NCBI RefSeq assembly: GCF_037893015.1
Contig: NC_133665.1
Span: forward strand, 195,722,292 to 195,786,291
DNA from: Macrotis lagotis
Taxonomy: Eukaryota > Chordata > Mammalia > Peramelemorphia > Peramelidae
Length of the DNA stretch: 64,000 nt
Reading direction: 5' to 3'
This document shows positions 44,090-55,660 of this stretch, one piece after another; the first letter of the stretch is position 1, and each line of letters begins with the position of its first letter. The notes under the pieces were generated by a model, which made no database searches, had not been told where the DNA came from, and saw only the letters and a list, made by a program, of their open reading frames with translations. The position numbers were made by a program, and so were the translations under genes.

Positions 44090-44303
44090 TAATTTTTCCT
44101 ATAACAGGTCTCCAGATTACTCTTGATCACTAAATTGCTAAGAGGATCTGCATCCATCATATTTGATCATCCCACAATGTTCTTTTGGTTCTGATCACTT
44201 TACTCAACATCAGTTCATGCAAGTCTTCCCATGCTTCTCTAAAGTCCAGTCACTCATGATTTCTTATAGAACAATAGTACTCCACGACATTCATATATAT
44301 GTT
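44090..44303 (-). mobile_element. Short L1 3'-end insertion
   Basis: 'ttcttttggttctgatcactttactcaacatcagttcatgcaag' and 'gatttcttatagaacaatag' are antisense L1 ORF2-end sequence, placed inside a 5' UTR where they do not belong. No TSD is clear. Confidence 0.6.
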
Positions 44304-44912
44304 GGTCCCCTGGACTGTGAGTGACCATAAGCAATCTTTTCTGCCTTGGAACTGTGTTCCTCTGAAGCCTGAAGCCTGAAGCTCTGGAGTTCTAATGCTT
44401 CTCCTTGCCCTGGGACTGCCACCTAGGACCATGATCTAGATCTAAGTACAGGAAAACAACAAAGTCTTGATTGCAAAGAGAGCCCTGTCATCTCCTTCTG
44501 ACTGGTTGACTGATTCCCTTGCTGTCTGTGGCTCCCAAGTCCTGCTCCTGGTTTCCTGGGGCCAGGACTGCAACTGACCTTTCCTGCTGACCTAAGTTGT
44601 CTTTAGTGTCTCTGGGCTGAGAGGTCTGGAAACTACAGCTGCTGCCACTGATTCAATCTCCCTGAAGCCTGCTCCTGGTTTGTTGGGGTCTGGACTCTTC
44701 TGGCATGGCCTGTATGGACTCTCCTCTCTCACCCTGGTCCAACAGACCTTTCTTACTGACCTTCTAAGTTGTCTTGGACTGGAAATTGTTTCACTCTACC
44801 TTTTTGTGGGTTCTGTAACTTTAGAATTTTTTGAGTCATTATTTATAGGTGTTTGCAGGGGTTTGGGGAGAACTCTGGTGAGTCCTTACCTTTACTCTGC
44901 CATCTTGATCCC
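44304..44912 (-). mobile_element. Old L1 5' UTR and 5' end
   Basis: Ends at 'actctgccatcttgatcc' (44,895-44,912), the complement of GGATCAAGATGGCAGAGT, an L1 start with its YY1 core CAAGATGGC. The GC-rich leader has no long real frame; the 85-codon + frame (44,680-44,937) is antisense and not a gene. Confidence 0.75.
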
Positions 44913-46399
44913 CACTTCATCTGGTCTCTTTTTTTAGCTCATTGCTAGAGTGTATGTGTGATCCATTCTGACCTTTTCTGCTTTCATCTTAGCCAAAACT
45001 GGCTCCAGTATTTGTACCATCATTAGGGTCAGGAATTATTTCCCTCTTCCTAGACTTTTGTGCTTTGCTCTGCAGTTTCTGTCATTCCCTGAAATCCAGG
45101 GCAATTAGGAAGTAACTCTGCCAAATCTAAATGTAGCTTGGAATGTCCTGGTTAAGTTTAGGAAAATGAAATGCAGCACTTTTTCACAGGGTCAAAATCA
45201 ATTCAAACCCAATCACTTCTAATCATGTTTATTAGACATGTTTGAGAGACTGAGACTCTTACTTCTAATGAGTAACTTTTTCCTGAAGTGAGGTTGGGAG
45301 GGAAGGCCTGCCCTGCCAGAGAACCCTGGAGGAAGGACAAAGAGGGAAGTGGAGAAAAGGGGCACAAGAAGGGAGAACACTGCAAATATAGCCTTGCCTA
45401 AGAAGCCCCAAGGGTTCCCATCTGAGGATAGGTGAAAGGAAGATATGGCAACTGCTGTGAAGAAGAGAGGACAGCAGGAGTCAGGACACCTTTCCACTAC
45501 AGGGAGTTGTTATTATTACAAGGAGTCATGGCTGGACCTCCTCTAGGGAAGTGATTAGTGTTGAGCCCACAGGGCCAAGTTCAAATCCTACATCAGCATT
45601 CATGGGATGCATGATCCACCTGGCGTCACACTTTCCTCATCAGTGTCATAAGGACACCAGAATTTAAGAAAACACAAACTTCCAAGATCTAGACTATGAG
45701 AGGAAGAGCTGGCTGTCGGACCCACATTTGAATCATCTTATCTGTATGTACCTGGACAAGTTGCTGGACCTGCCATTGCTAAGACATCATGTCAAATGGT
45801 GGACAAGGTCTTGAACTGCACTAGTAGAGTAAGTTTTTAGCCAAAGGGGTTAGGACCATCTCCTGTGAAAATTTATATTTATATTGATTAAAGTAATCTT
45901 TACATCTGCCCTCAGGGCCTAGGACAATGACTGGCACAGAGGAGAAACCCTTTCCAAGGGAGGAGCTAGAGTGCTTCAGTGCTGACCATCATGGTGCCTC
46001 AGGATCAGCCTAATGACAACTGGGTCCAGGTTTGAGAGGAGAGACTTCAACATGCCCTACAGAGCTGTAGAAATAGGAAAAGATTTTCCAGGATCTCAAC
46101 AGCAGTGAGTAGATAGGAGTCACAAAAGAAACAGAAAATCTCCATCCTGACCCATCTCTAACTTGGGTGCAAAAGTAGTCAGCATTCAAAGAACATACAG
46201 TTTTGTATGTTCATGTAAAGATTGCATGTGCTCATCCATGGAAACATTGCTGTCCTTAACAGGCACCACCCTTTGTTCAGTGTACATGGCTTATCTTTAT
46301 TAGGACAGATGGAAATGTGAGTCCCCTGGCCTGGGGAGTCTAGTCTTGGAGGCATATTTCCAGCTTAATCTTTGCTGCCCATCTAATTGAACTGCCCAA
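44913..46399. other. Single-copy DNA with MIR-like scraps
   Basis: 45,540-45,660 ('gtgttgagcccacagggcc', 'gttcaaatcctacatc') and 45,735-45,800 look like decayed MIR. A short L2/THER1-type end is near 45,905-45,955. No exon is supported. Confidence 0.45.
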
Positions 46400-47010
46400 C
46401 CTCTGGATTAAGTGCAGCTCTTGAGGACCAGAGATGCCCTGTCTGTGCCATCTGATACTTCTTGTCCCCTCCTAAATAGACTCTTTGCAGTTGGTCTTCT
46501 TTGTTTGATGGTTGGTGTTTGGTTAAATTCTGCTTCCCTCCTTCCTTCCCCATTCCCACTCACCAACCCCAAGCTCCTGATGGGCACTTTGCCCATGCCA
46601 GGATCCTCCAGGATTCTCAGAGTTTGTTTCCATGAGGCTAGTGAGCTTTCTGTCTTTATTACCTTCTTCTTCGATTTAGCCTTTATTAACTTGGATCCAT
46701 TTCATTATCAGAGATTGGTAAATGCCAGCTCGGCAAGCAGGACTCAAATCATTCTGTCCTGTCTCTCTCCAACTGGACCAATCAATTCAATTGGTGTCAC
46801 GGATGTGGAAACCATTCGGCTCCTCTGCAGCGATTTGTCACCGAGGAGCAGTTTCAGGGCATTTCACAGTTGTAGGCCAATGTTTATTTCAGGTCTTATC
46901 ATCAGAATGCACTTCTTACACAGATAAATTAATTCCTTTCATCTGTCATTACAGAACAAAGCAGATGCACTTTTGGCAGCTCCACCATCTTTAGAACATT
47001 GAGAATGACC
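46400..47010. promoter_or_regulatory. Candidate conserved non-coding element
   Basis: The longest repeat-free, balanced-composition stretch in this half. It has 'ggaccaatcaattcaattgg' (CCAAT plus CAATTG near 46,776), several CpGs ('cacggatgtgg', 'cattcgg', 'gcagcgatttg', 'caccgagg') and 'tcatctgtcattacag'. A 171-codon + frame (46,412-46,927) covers it, but I see no domain and an overlapping second frame is open too. Confidence 0.35.
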
Positions 47011-47392
47011 TGATTGCCTGAATTCCTGGCCTCCCCCCCCCATTTCCCATGGAAAACTGCTATAGAATTCATGGAATTGCAGACAGAAAACAAGATTGGG
47101 TTCAAGAAGGGGAATGTCCATGAAATTTTCTATTCTCTTCTAAATAGAAGGCAGAACACTTGAACCTCAGGCCAGGCCTGTCTAAGTCATTTTAAAGCCT
47201 TTGTTCAAGTCAGGCAAGTGTTCTGGCCTTTAGACTCCTCCTCTATCAAAGGAGAAGCTGTGAGGAGGCTCCAGCTATTTCACTTCCAGATGACATGGGG
47301 CTACATCTCTGTGATGAGAAGTTTGGGCTCACCTAAGCCCTACTTCCCCCTAGACGAAGGGATTTTGATCAATTGGTAATAGAGAATAATAT
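47011..47392. other. Single-copy DNA
   Basis: Includes a C9 run near 47,032. No supported feature. Confidence 0.4.
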
Positions 47393-47526
47393 TTGTATGT
47401 GTTTGTCAATATAGATCTGTTTCTATCTATGTACACATGCATGTTGGCATGTGCCTGTGTGCACACGTGTATATGCACACACATGCGGGCATTTGTGAGT
47501 ATGTGCATGTGTGTAGACATACATAT
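47393..47526. repeat. Alternating purine-pyrimidine tract
   Basis: Imperfect TG/CA/TA dinucleotides ('gcatgtgcctgtgtgcacac', 'gtgtatatgcacacacatgc', 'atgtgcatgtgtgtagac'), including short palindromes. Such sequence can adopt Z-DNA under supercoiling. Confidence 0.7.
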
Positions 47527-48764
47527 AATCCCTTTTCTATCTGGGTCTTTTTTGTATCTGTCATATATGATGACATTGTGGAAAAATCCAGCCTCCCGGG
47601 CCCTAGGCAAGGTTGACCTGATCATTGTGTCCATGATTAAATAGACAGCATTAAATAAATGCTAGTACCCATGGTATCTTCTTCCTGTGAAGCAACATTT
47701 CAGATGTTTCCTTTGGTTCTCTGTCAGAGGCAACAAAGAGCATCCAAGAAGCTTGAATAGAACAAAAGAGCTTCTCTACCCTTTCCTCTCATAGGCTTAT
47801 TGAATTTCAATGGAGTTCTCTCCAAATTAGAATTACAGACTAAAGTTCCTAATCCGGGCCAGGCAGATCTAGAGACTGGATGGAGAAGCAAAAAGGAGGG
47901 ACGTGTAACTAGACAGAAATTTGAAAAAAGAATCTACATGGTCAGTCAGAAGCAAATTTGGAATTCTGTCCCTAAAGGAACTATCCAGTGAGAAGAGTAG
48001 GAGGCCTAAACCTCAAAGAGATCTAAGGAAGAAGAAAAGGATGAATATGGACAAAAATCTTGATCCCACTATTTAAATGGTGCCAGGTTTTAAGGAGCTG
48101 AAATGAGAAGGAAATATCTGAGTCTAAAGTTGAAGCCCCTTTCAAAGCACAACATCTCTGGCCTAGAAAACCCCTTTAGCCTGTAGGGAACAATCCAGAT
48201 CATTCTGGAAAGTCAGAATGCCTCCAGGCTTTTCAAGATTTCCTTCTCCTCCTTCACTGGGGCCCAACAGATTGAGGTGCCACTCAAAGGATCTCCTCCA
48301 GACCTTTGGATACCCTCTTTTGCTTAGGTCAAGGTGAGTTATCCATATTGCTTACTTCAGGTCAATTTGGGATGAGTCCATCCCAATTCCTTGGTTCCTT
48401 CCTCCAGCCCAGTGACTAGGCAGTATGACTCCTTAGTGAGAACATTCCAGCAAGTCTTTTTAGAGTTTAGCTTATGCCCACCCCTAGTGAGAGCAGACCT
48501 AATTCCTCCAAGGTTAGTAGTCAGTCTAAATTCAAAGGGGAAGCATTGTAGAAAGGAAGGAGTCCATCTTGTAGTCTACCAGCTCACAGACTCCCATGAA
48601 CCCCATTCCCTTCTCCAGAACCACACAGCATGAACCCGTTTAGAAGCACACTTACCCTGTAACAGAGGGGTTGGCATAGTCTGCTCGGACCCAATTCCTA
48701 TCATTACATTAAAGTATATAGGGCCAGGGAGAGGGAGATTGTTTTCCCCCTGATTCTTCTACTT
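47527..48764. other. Single-copy DNA, no gene recognised
   Basis: No repeat family recognised. An 80-codon + frame at 48,391-48,633 has no domain or splice context. Confidence 0.4.
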
Positions 48765-48908
48765 TTTTTTAGGTTTTTGCAAGGCAATGGGGTTAAGTGG
48801 CTTGCCCAAGGCCACACAGCTAGGTAATTATTGTCTGAGGCTGGATTTGAACTCAGGTACTCCTGACTCCAGAGCCAGTGCTCTATCCACTGCACCACCT
48901 AGCCTCCC
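48765..48908 (-). mobile_element. Marsupial tRNA-derived SINE
   Basis: Flanked by CTTCTACTT at 48,756-48,764 and 48,909-48,917, a 9-bp duplication. Carries the usual antisense marks 'tttttgcaaggcaatgggg' and 'caccacctagcctcccc'. A small internal deletion after 'ggtaattatt'. Confidence 0.9.
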
Positions 48909-48917
48909 CTTCTACTT

Positions 48918-51099
48918 CTTTTTATTATTAAATGACAGGCTTCTGTGGGGCAGGAAAGATTTCCTTGATTACAATAGAACACAGAAAGTCCTTAAAGAAA
49001 TCAGGAGAAGATGACCTCAGGCCTTTCCTGGAACTCCTACTTCTGAAGGAAGGCTTTCAGCCCTAGCAAAGAGAAATGAGAATGCTGACCATCTTCTGTG
49101 TTTCTTAGCAACCCAGGTTCACTTAATCAGAACATCTTCTGATCATCTGCTCCCTGAAACACTCTTCCCTCCCCAAGGCTACCCTCTGACCTAAGGGATA
49201 ATTTGTGCTTATTCCTTTCTATCTTTATGGGTGGCAGACACATTGCCTGAGAACTATGGACACCAGAAGGGAGGGGAAAGATTGGACTTTTTGGGGATGA
49301 GTGATGGGTTTTTTTTTGTTCAATTCAGTCAAAGATCTAATTGTGAATGATCAGACAGGGTCAATAAACTTGATTAATGACTTTCTCCAAGCCAAGCATT
49401 TGACCAAGAACTAGGGAGAGATACACACACATATGCACACGCTAAAACAAGATCATTGCCCTCGAGGGGTTCACATTCCAAGGAGGAGACCATGCAAGAA
49501 GGAGAGAGAAGAGAAGGTGGTTATTCTTCCTCCTGGGTTCAGAGTTGATTGTCCAGAGAAGAGATTCCTTCCCATATTTTGGGGCTGGGTTTTTTTCCAT
49601 TTTGCCTCCAAGAGTCCCAGGAGAAAATTGCATGTGCTTATGGTTTTTTGTTTTTTCATCTTGGAGGGGCCTGAATTGTCCAGGCCCACTTTAAATAACC
49701 AGCCCTAGTCATTTTTCCTATTCTACTCTTGTCATCTTCCCAGCTGCTCTTGCACAAGAATTTTTTTTTCTCCCTCAAAACCACTTTTCACAGATCTGGA
49801 ACCATAGTCAGATTGATATAACCATTACTACTGAAAAGTCTATCAGTTTCCCTGGGATGCCATAGTGATGGCATTCAGAGCCCTTAATGGGCTAGGTTGA
49901 GTTCAAGAGAGAAAGTCAGATGCCAGGTTAGGTTAAGTTGGTTGGGAAATATTCAAGCCCACAGAATCATGTGTGAGATGGGAAAGGGACCCAGAGCCAG
50001 GATTCCTAGGCTTGGGAATCACTGAGTGATGGCTGCAGTAGGGAGACTGCCCAGTGTCATTGAAGGAACGTGTGCCTAAGGTAGCCTGGTCTGATAGGAG
50101 CAATCTACTGGCCATGAGTGCCAAAACTGTGCTGCATCCTTCCAGCTGCTGCAGCCCCCCTCCCAGAATGCTGTCTAGGATGGAGCCCTGAAGCAAGGAT
50201 GGAGGCCACCGGGGCTGCCCAGGCTTAGTGGATAGAATGGTCACAGAGTTGGTCAGGATCGACTTCCTTAGGTGAATATGAGCTTCTTGAGGAGAAAGAC
50301 AGTCACTGTTGTCTCATGTCCCAACTACTCAGCCTGGTGCCTGAGGGCACCCAGCACAGACCTAATCTAGGTACAGAGTTTAATTGTCACCAATTGACAG
50401 TGGATTTTCTTTCCTTTCTACCCCCAAGTCTCAGGATTAGGGGATCCTGAATTAGAACTGGAAGCCACCTGCCATCTGTTCCATCTTGGCCAGCCTCCAA
50501 TTGTTACAAGGGAGGCAACAAGATCCCAAGAAGGGAAAGGATCTGTCTGTCCCAGTCCCAGGGGTTTCTGGAAAGGCATAAGGCTAAGCTGGGAAACCCT
50601 GTGATCTCCAGAGCTAGGTTTCTGACCTTTGTGTCACACAACATTTCCAGTGCGAATGAGGGATATGTCCACCATGCAACATGTCTAGTGTGGGTGAATG
50701 ATGGGTCTCAAGGAGAAGAGGAGAGCCCAATCTCCTGCCCAGCCTCATCATCCAGAAATGATTTGTGGAAAGAGAGGACCAGAAAGAGTGGGCAGTGTCA
50801 GGGCTATGAGGGAGGAATGAAATAGGACTATGGAAGTACAGAAAATGACTCATTGTTGGCCTAGCAACTTTGGGGGACAAAGGTGCCCCCTCTCATAACT
50901 CTGTGAGGGACTGTCTGAGGAGCTTGCTGCCTTCTTTCTGGAGTGTTTGACAAAAGGGAATATTCGTTAGTATTCATTCATCAAACTTAGCTTGTGTGGA
51001 TCAGACTCTGGGGATTGGGGCTTATGATGGGAACAGCCAACCCCTAATATTTCCCTAATAGAGAGCTTACAAGTGGCTTCCTCTTTTCCACCACTCATT

Positions 51100-51101
<2 letters not shown>
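48918..51101. other. Mostly single-copy DNA
   Basis: 49,365-49,490 is THER1-like with an internal ACAC stretch ('attgccctcgaggggttcacattcc'). 50,255-50,345 has an L2/THER1-type 3' end ('gagcttcttgaggagaaagac'). No gene is supported; frames of 70-100 codons on both strands look random. Confidence 0.45.

Positions 51102-51132
<31 letters not shown>
51102..51132. repeat. (GT)n microsatellite
   Basis: 15 uninterrupted TG units. Confidence 0.95.
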
Positions 51133-51133
<1 letters not shown>

Positions 51134-51537
51134 CTCTTTCTGATAGAAGTGCTCACCTCCATGGCCCAAGAAGACAATTTCTTGACCTTGCTGGTCCTGA
51201 ACAGTGCTAGCCATGCCAGGGGATGCAGGGAGGAGGGCTGCCTTCTCACTCCTTGGCCAGGAGTTCTGGGATCTAGATTGCTTCAGGGAAGGGGAATTTC
51301 TGGGAGCGCCAAACTTTCTAGATGGAGAAGATAGCCAGTTCTGTGAGAAGGCACAAGTAGAGACCAGAGCTATGCTAGGGCCAGGTAGTTGGATTCACAT
51401 TCAGTCCCCTGTGACAGGATTATTCCACAGGGAAAGTTGGGGTGCTGGGCCACAAGCCCAGTGTGGGCTTCTCTTATCCCAAAATCCAAATCCTTAGAAT
51501 AGTATCAGGAGATTAGTCCATTAGGACATTAGTCCAT
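51133..51537. other. Single-copy DNA
   Basis: No supported feature. Confidence 0.4.
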
Positions 51538-51549
51538 ATGAGGCCCTAT

Positions 51550-51699
51550 TTGGTGGTGGTGGTGAGGGAAGTCAATGGGATTAAGTGACTTTCCTAAGGT
51601 CACACAGCTAGGAAATTGTGTCTGAAGTGGGATTTGAACTCAGGTCCTCCTGTCTCCAGGGACAGTGTTCTATGCATTGTGCCACCTAGCTGCCTCCAG
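51550..51699 (-). mobile_element. Marsupial tRNA-derived SINE
   Basis: Perfect 12-bp TSD ATGAGGCCCTAT at 51,538-51,549 and 51,700-51,711. The A-tail complement has turned into a GGT/GGTGA run ('tggtggtggtggtgagg'). Confidence 0.93.
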
Positions 51700-51711
51700 A
51701 TGAGGCCCTAT

Positions 51712-53714
51712 GGCATGAAAGCAGAACTTCTTGGGGAGCCCCAAATTCACTTCCTTTACAAGGAGGCCAAACCACAGGATGGAACTTAGATGGAGGCCTT
51801 TAGGATCCTGAGGAAATGCCGAAGCCTGTGAATAAGGAAGATAAATCTTTTGTTTGCTTCTGAGCTATTGGGAAACCTTTCTGAGCTTTCTTCCTTTTCC
51901 TGGGATCAAAACAAAGGCAGCCCTAAATCTGCTCCTTCAGTCTCCCTGTTTCTGTCCTCTCTCTCTGCCTCCATCTGTGTGTCTCTGCCTCTGTACCCAT
52001 GTCCAATGACATATAAGAGTTGGGGGTCTCTTGCCCACATCTGTGGAGATCTTGACATAACACATATATGAGCCAATGAATGGAAGGGGGGATGGGGAGA
52101 TGGGGGTTGAGTGGATAAGTGGATAGATGGCTGGATGGATGGTTGGAAGGATGGGTGGGTGGGTAAAGTATGAATAAACCACTTACTAAGTGCCTCATCC
52201 TGTGCTAATCTCTGGGGGTGCAAATAGAAAGTCAAGGGGGCTCTGCTTACTCAAAACTCCTAGTTTAATAAGGGAGGGGGACAGCACTCTGAAAGATTTC
52301 AGTTCAGATGGAAAGGTCTCACAGTCCTAGGATAGAGTGGCAGAACACATTAATATCTCTTCTCTAATGATATTTCCACTGATCACATCCTCTCATTTTC
52401 TGACATTGAATCATGGGACAGGGACAGGGACTTGTGACCAGAACTTCTTTCCTCATCCTTTTGGTGGCTATGGCTGCAGCCCTGACCTGTCTCCACAGGT
52501 CTGGCTTCCTAGGACAATAGCTGAGGGTGCTAGGCTGGAGAGGCGGTATTCCCAAGGTCTTTGGGCCACCCTGGACCCAGTGACTGTATTTTCTTTCTCT
52601 GCTTTGCAGGTAACTATCTGAGCTCCCTCTCCAAGGTGACTTCCTATCAGCTCCAGATTCCATCCAAGTCCTCCCAGTCTTCATCCTTCAAAGCTATCAG
52701 AAAGGAGAGGTACTTGGTGCCATATGAACATAAGGCTCTGGCCCTGTTCCCCAGCCCCAGAATCTGCACCCCTCCAACCTTCATGGAGGCAATTGTGAAG
52801 ACTTCCCCAACTCATTAAAGGATCATCTACATTTCTGAGTAGCCAGGAAATCCCTTGGTTCCAAGTAGACACCTTGGGAAGTCTTGCCAACTCTGTCAGG
52901 CTCCTAAGATGTTAGTGAATGAAGATTTATTCTTTTGTGTCTTTGAAAACTAACAGAAGTGTGGCATAAGATGTAGCTGGCAAAGGGAAAGTACCCACTG
53001 GAAACACCTACCAACCAATCATGTTGGAAGGGCCCAGCCCAGTGGTGGCTTTGACTCCACATCCTGCACAGGACCCAGAGGAGCAGGGAAGACAATCACA
53101 GCCTGTTTGGGAAGGCATCCCAGGGACACATTTCTTTACCTTGTTGATGGAGCACAGTTTCCCCAACCAGGTGGCAGGCAAGGAGATCAGGGACATAATT
53201 CTTGATATGCAAAATTAATTTGGGGCCATTCAATCCACTGCAGTCTTCATATGGAAGAGGGAGCATTCCAGCACCTGGGGACCGCCACCTCCCCCACCAG
53301 CCTCAGAATGTGTGGACGCCTCCTTCGCTCTGATGCTTTTCCCTCACCAGCTGGAGAGAAGACTCAAAATAGCATAGCCGTGACAGAATAATGAATCCCC
53401 TGATCTTGTAGGGCTGGCACAGGGATGCAAGGAACTCATTATCCCAGTGTGAATAGATGAGCAAAGGAGGAGGGGCCAAGCACAGAGGACAGGCTGGGAG
53501 AAGCCCCTCATGGGCTGCCCAAGGTAGATTGAGGACTTCCCCGGTGAAGGCTGGAAGACGAACTTCACTCTGGCCTTTCCCTTTGCTCACCTATCTTTTG
53601 GCTGCTATGATGGTTTCCTAATGAGTCTCATTCTGACTCCTTTTCCTAATGTATGAGTACTTTGATGCCCAGAGTCATATGAAGTGGTTCATAGGGCAAG
53701 CATTCTCCCACTTT
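51712..53714. other. Single-copy, relatively GC-rich DNA
   Basis: GGAT/GGGT-rich tract at 52,085-52,165 and a THER1-like scrap at 52,165-52,270. At 52,588-52,609 a pyrimidine tract plus AG resembles a 3' splice site before a 69-codon frame ending 52,818, but I found no partner exon or known domain. No gene is called. Confidence 0.4.
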
Positions 53715-53800
53715 ACAGGAGAGGAAGTTGAAGGTCAGAGGCGGGAAATGGCAGAGCCAGAATTCAAATCCATTGGATTCCTTAGCCAAGGCTGCTTCCA
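53715..53800 (-). mobile_element. MIR-like fragment
   Basis: 'cactttacaggagaggaagttg', 'ggcagagccagaattcaaatcc' follow antisense-to-CORE MIR order. Confidence 0.5.
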
Positions 53801-55244
53801 TGCTTTCAAGAAAGTCTTCCTCCCACCAATAAGGCCTCTTGGGACCTGTGAGCCACACACTTGCTGTATATACAAAAGGCCAGAGAGAAGAGACAATGAC
53901 TCTGCAGAGGGTCAACGACTCCTGGATGGAAAGGCTCTCATTTTTCTTTTCCTTCTTAACCAGATTCATGCTGTCTGCTGTTATCACCAGGTGCTATAAA
54001 AGCACAGTTCTAGGCTCCAGAACCGTGCTCTGACTTCAGCAAGGAAACAGATACAAGCTCAATTTCAATAGCTCTAGAAACTGGGGGCAGCCCAACTAGG
54101 CCCAGGTAAGTCACTGGCACTCATGCAAGGCACATCTCTTCCTGTTGCCCTCTCTCCAAGCTCTATTTGCAACAAATCAGTATAGTATAGGACCTAGTAT
54201 AGGATCCAGTATAGGACCCAGCCCACATAATTCAGTGACAGCATAAGGGGAGGAACCCAAGGACCAAATTCAGGGGCCTTGACTACCCCATACCCTAAGC
54301 CTCTTTCACTCTCTCCCCTGCAATGACTCCAGTTACATCACTTTCCACCAAACCACTGACATCTTGGAAGCTACAAAGTCATCGACTTCATCCAAAGCTC
54401 TCCCGGCAAGTGATGGAAACACTGACTGTCCTCACTCCATACATAGTTGGACCAGCACTTCTACTTCTAGCTGCCTAGTCCTCAAATGATCTCACACTCT
54501 ACAAATTGGGAAGTCCAATTTAGAGCCAGTGTTTCAAGGGCCCCATTGGCAGGTAAGGGTTTTCCTTAGATTTACTATTGTGAATGTGAAGAGCAGTCCT
54601 TTCCTCTTGGGAGGACTGGATTGATAGGGCTAAAGAGCTCATGCTGAATTGGGGAGCATGAAGGGCCACAGAAGTGCCTAGGTGACTCAAGTCTTTTCTG
54701 AAAAGGGACCTTTGCCCCTTCAAGCCCCAGAATGACTAAGGTACGGGCAACCAGCTGCTGCCCCAAGCCTTAGAATGGAAGCTCGTCCAAAGCCTGTCTT
54801 TGTCCTTACATTGCTCATGGTTTTCCTGACTGGGGCCACACAAAGTCTGGTCCCTCTTCTATAAGACATCCCTCCAAATCCCCATCTTCTCTTCTCCAAC
54901 AAAATCTCCCCAGAACCTTTAAGAAACCCTCCTACAGCATGATCTCTAATTCCTTACCATCCTGGCAATCTTCCTTCTCTAGACACATTTCCTATTGCCT
55001 GGATAGAAACCAGAGTCAAACAGAATATCCCATCAAGTCCAGTTCTCTCTGCAGTTGAATGAGGGAACTAGGAAGAATTGTACCTTTTGTTTATTTATAC
55101 TTTTAAAACAAATCAACACCAACCTTTCCTGGTTGCCTACTCTGGGCAATGCCCCATACCACGCGCTGAGGAAAATGGCTCCGATCTGACCCATTCCCAC
55201 AAGGATGTTGGGCAGCTCAGAGCAGTCAGCCTTGACATGTCATG
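53801..55244. other. Single-copy DNA with small minisatellite
   Basis: 54,179-54,222 holds about three and a half copies of an 11-13-bp unit, 'agtataggaccta', 'agtataggatcc', 'agtataggacccag'. No gene is supported. Confidence 0.45.
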
Positions 55245-55249
55245 TCTAC

Positions 55250-55400
55250 AGGATTTCGAGGTTGCAGAATCTGGTATTGGTGTTGTTGTCCCGTTGTCTT
55301 AGTGATGTCCAAACACATCAATGACCCTATTTGGGGCATTTCTTGGCAAAGATTTTGGAGTGGTTTCCCATTTCCTTCTCCAGCTCATTTTACAGATAAA
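55250..55400 (-). mobile_element. RTE-tailed SINE, 3' part
   Basis: 'ggtgttgttgtcccgttgtc' (complement of the BovB/RTE-like GACNNGACTGAACAAC tail), 'accctatttggggcatttcttggcaaag', 'tttccttctccagctcatttt' are the tail module of the SINEs at 1.2 and 12.4 kb, here complete at its end. Confidence 0.85.
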
Positions 55401-55660
55401 CATTTCCATAACATAGTATAATATAAAAAGGTTGCACATGAAATTACAAATCTGTTATGTATAGCTTTTAAATATGCAATAATGTGATTCTGTACATTCC
55501 TTAATTCCCTCCCCCTCCCTGATATGGCTACCATTACATAGGTAAAATCATTCAGTGCATATGGCTATTTATCAGTTCCTTCCCTGGATTTGGATAATAT
55601 CATCCTGCAGTAGATTTAATTGATCTAGGGTAACTTCCAAATGGTGGGAGAAAATTAGGT
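55401..55660 (-). mobile_element. Old L1 3' UTR fragment
   Basis: 'aaaaggttgcacatgaaattacaaatctg', 'atggctaccattacataggtaaaatcattc', 'gttccttccctggatttgga' are antisense to the older L1 3' end. Confidence 0.5.

Noticed and set aside
44680-44937. 85-codon hydrophobic + strand frame
   Set aside because: Antisense to an L1 5' UTR and ending at the L1 terminus.
52588-52818. Possible terminal exon with a 3' splice-site-like tract
   Set aside because: Pyrimidine tract plus AG occurs often by chance; no upstream exon, polyadenylation signal or known domain was found, and the AG is followed by GTAACT, which reads equally well as a donor.
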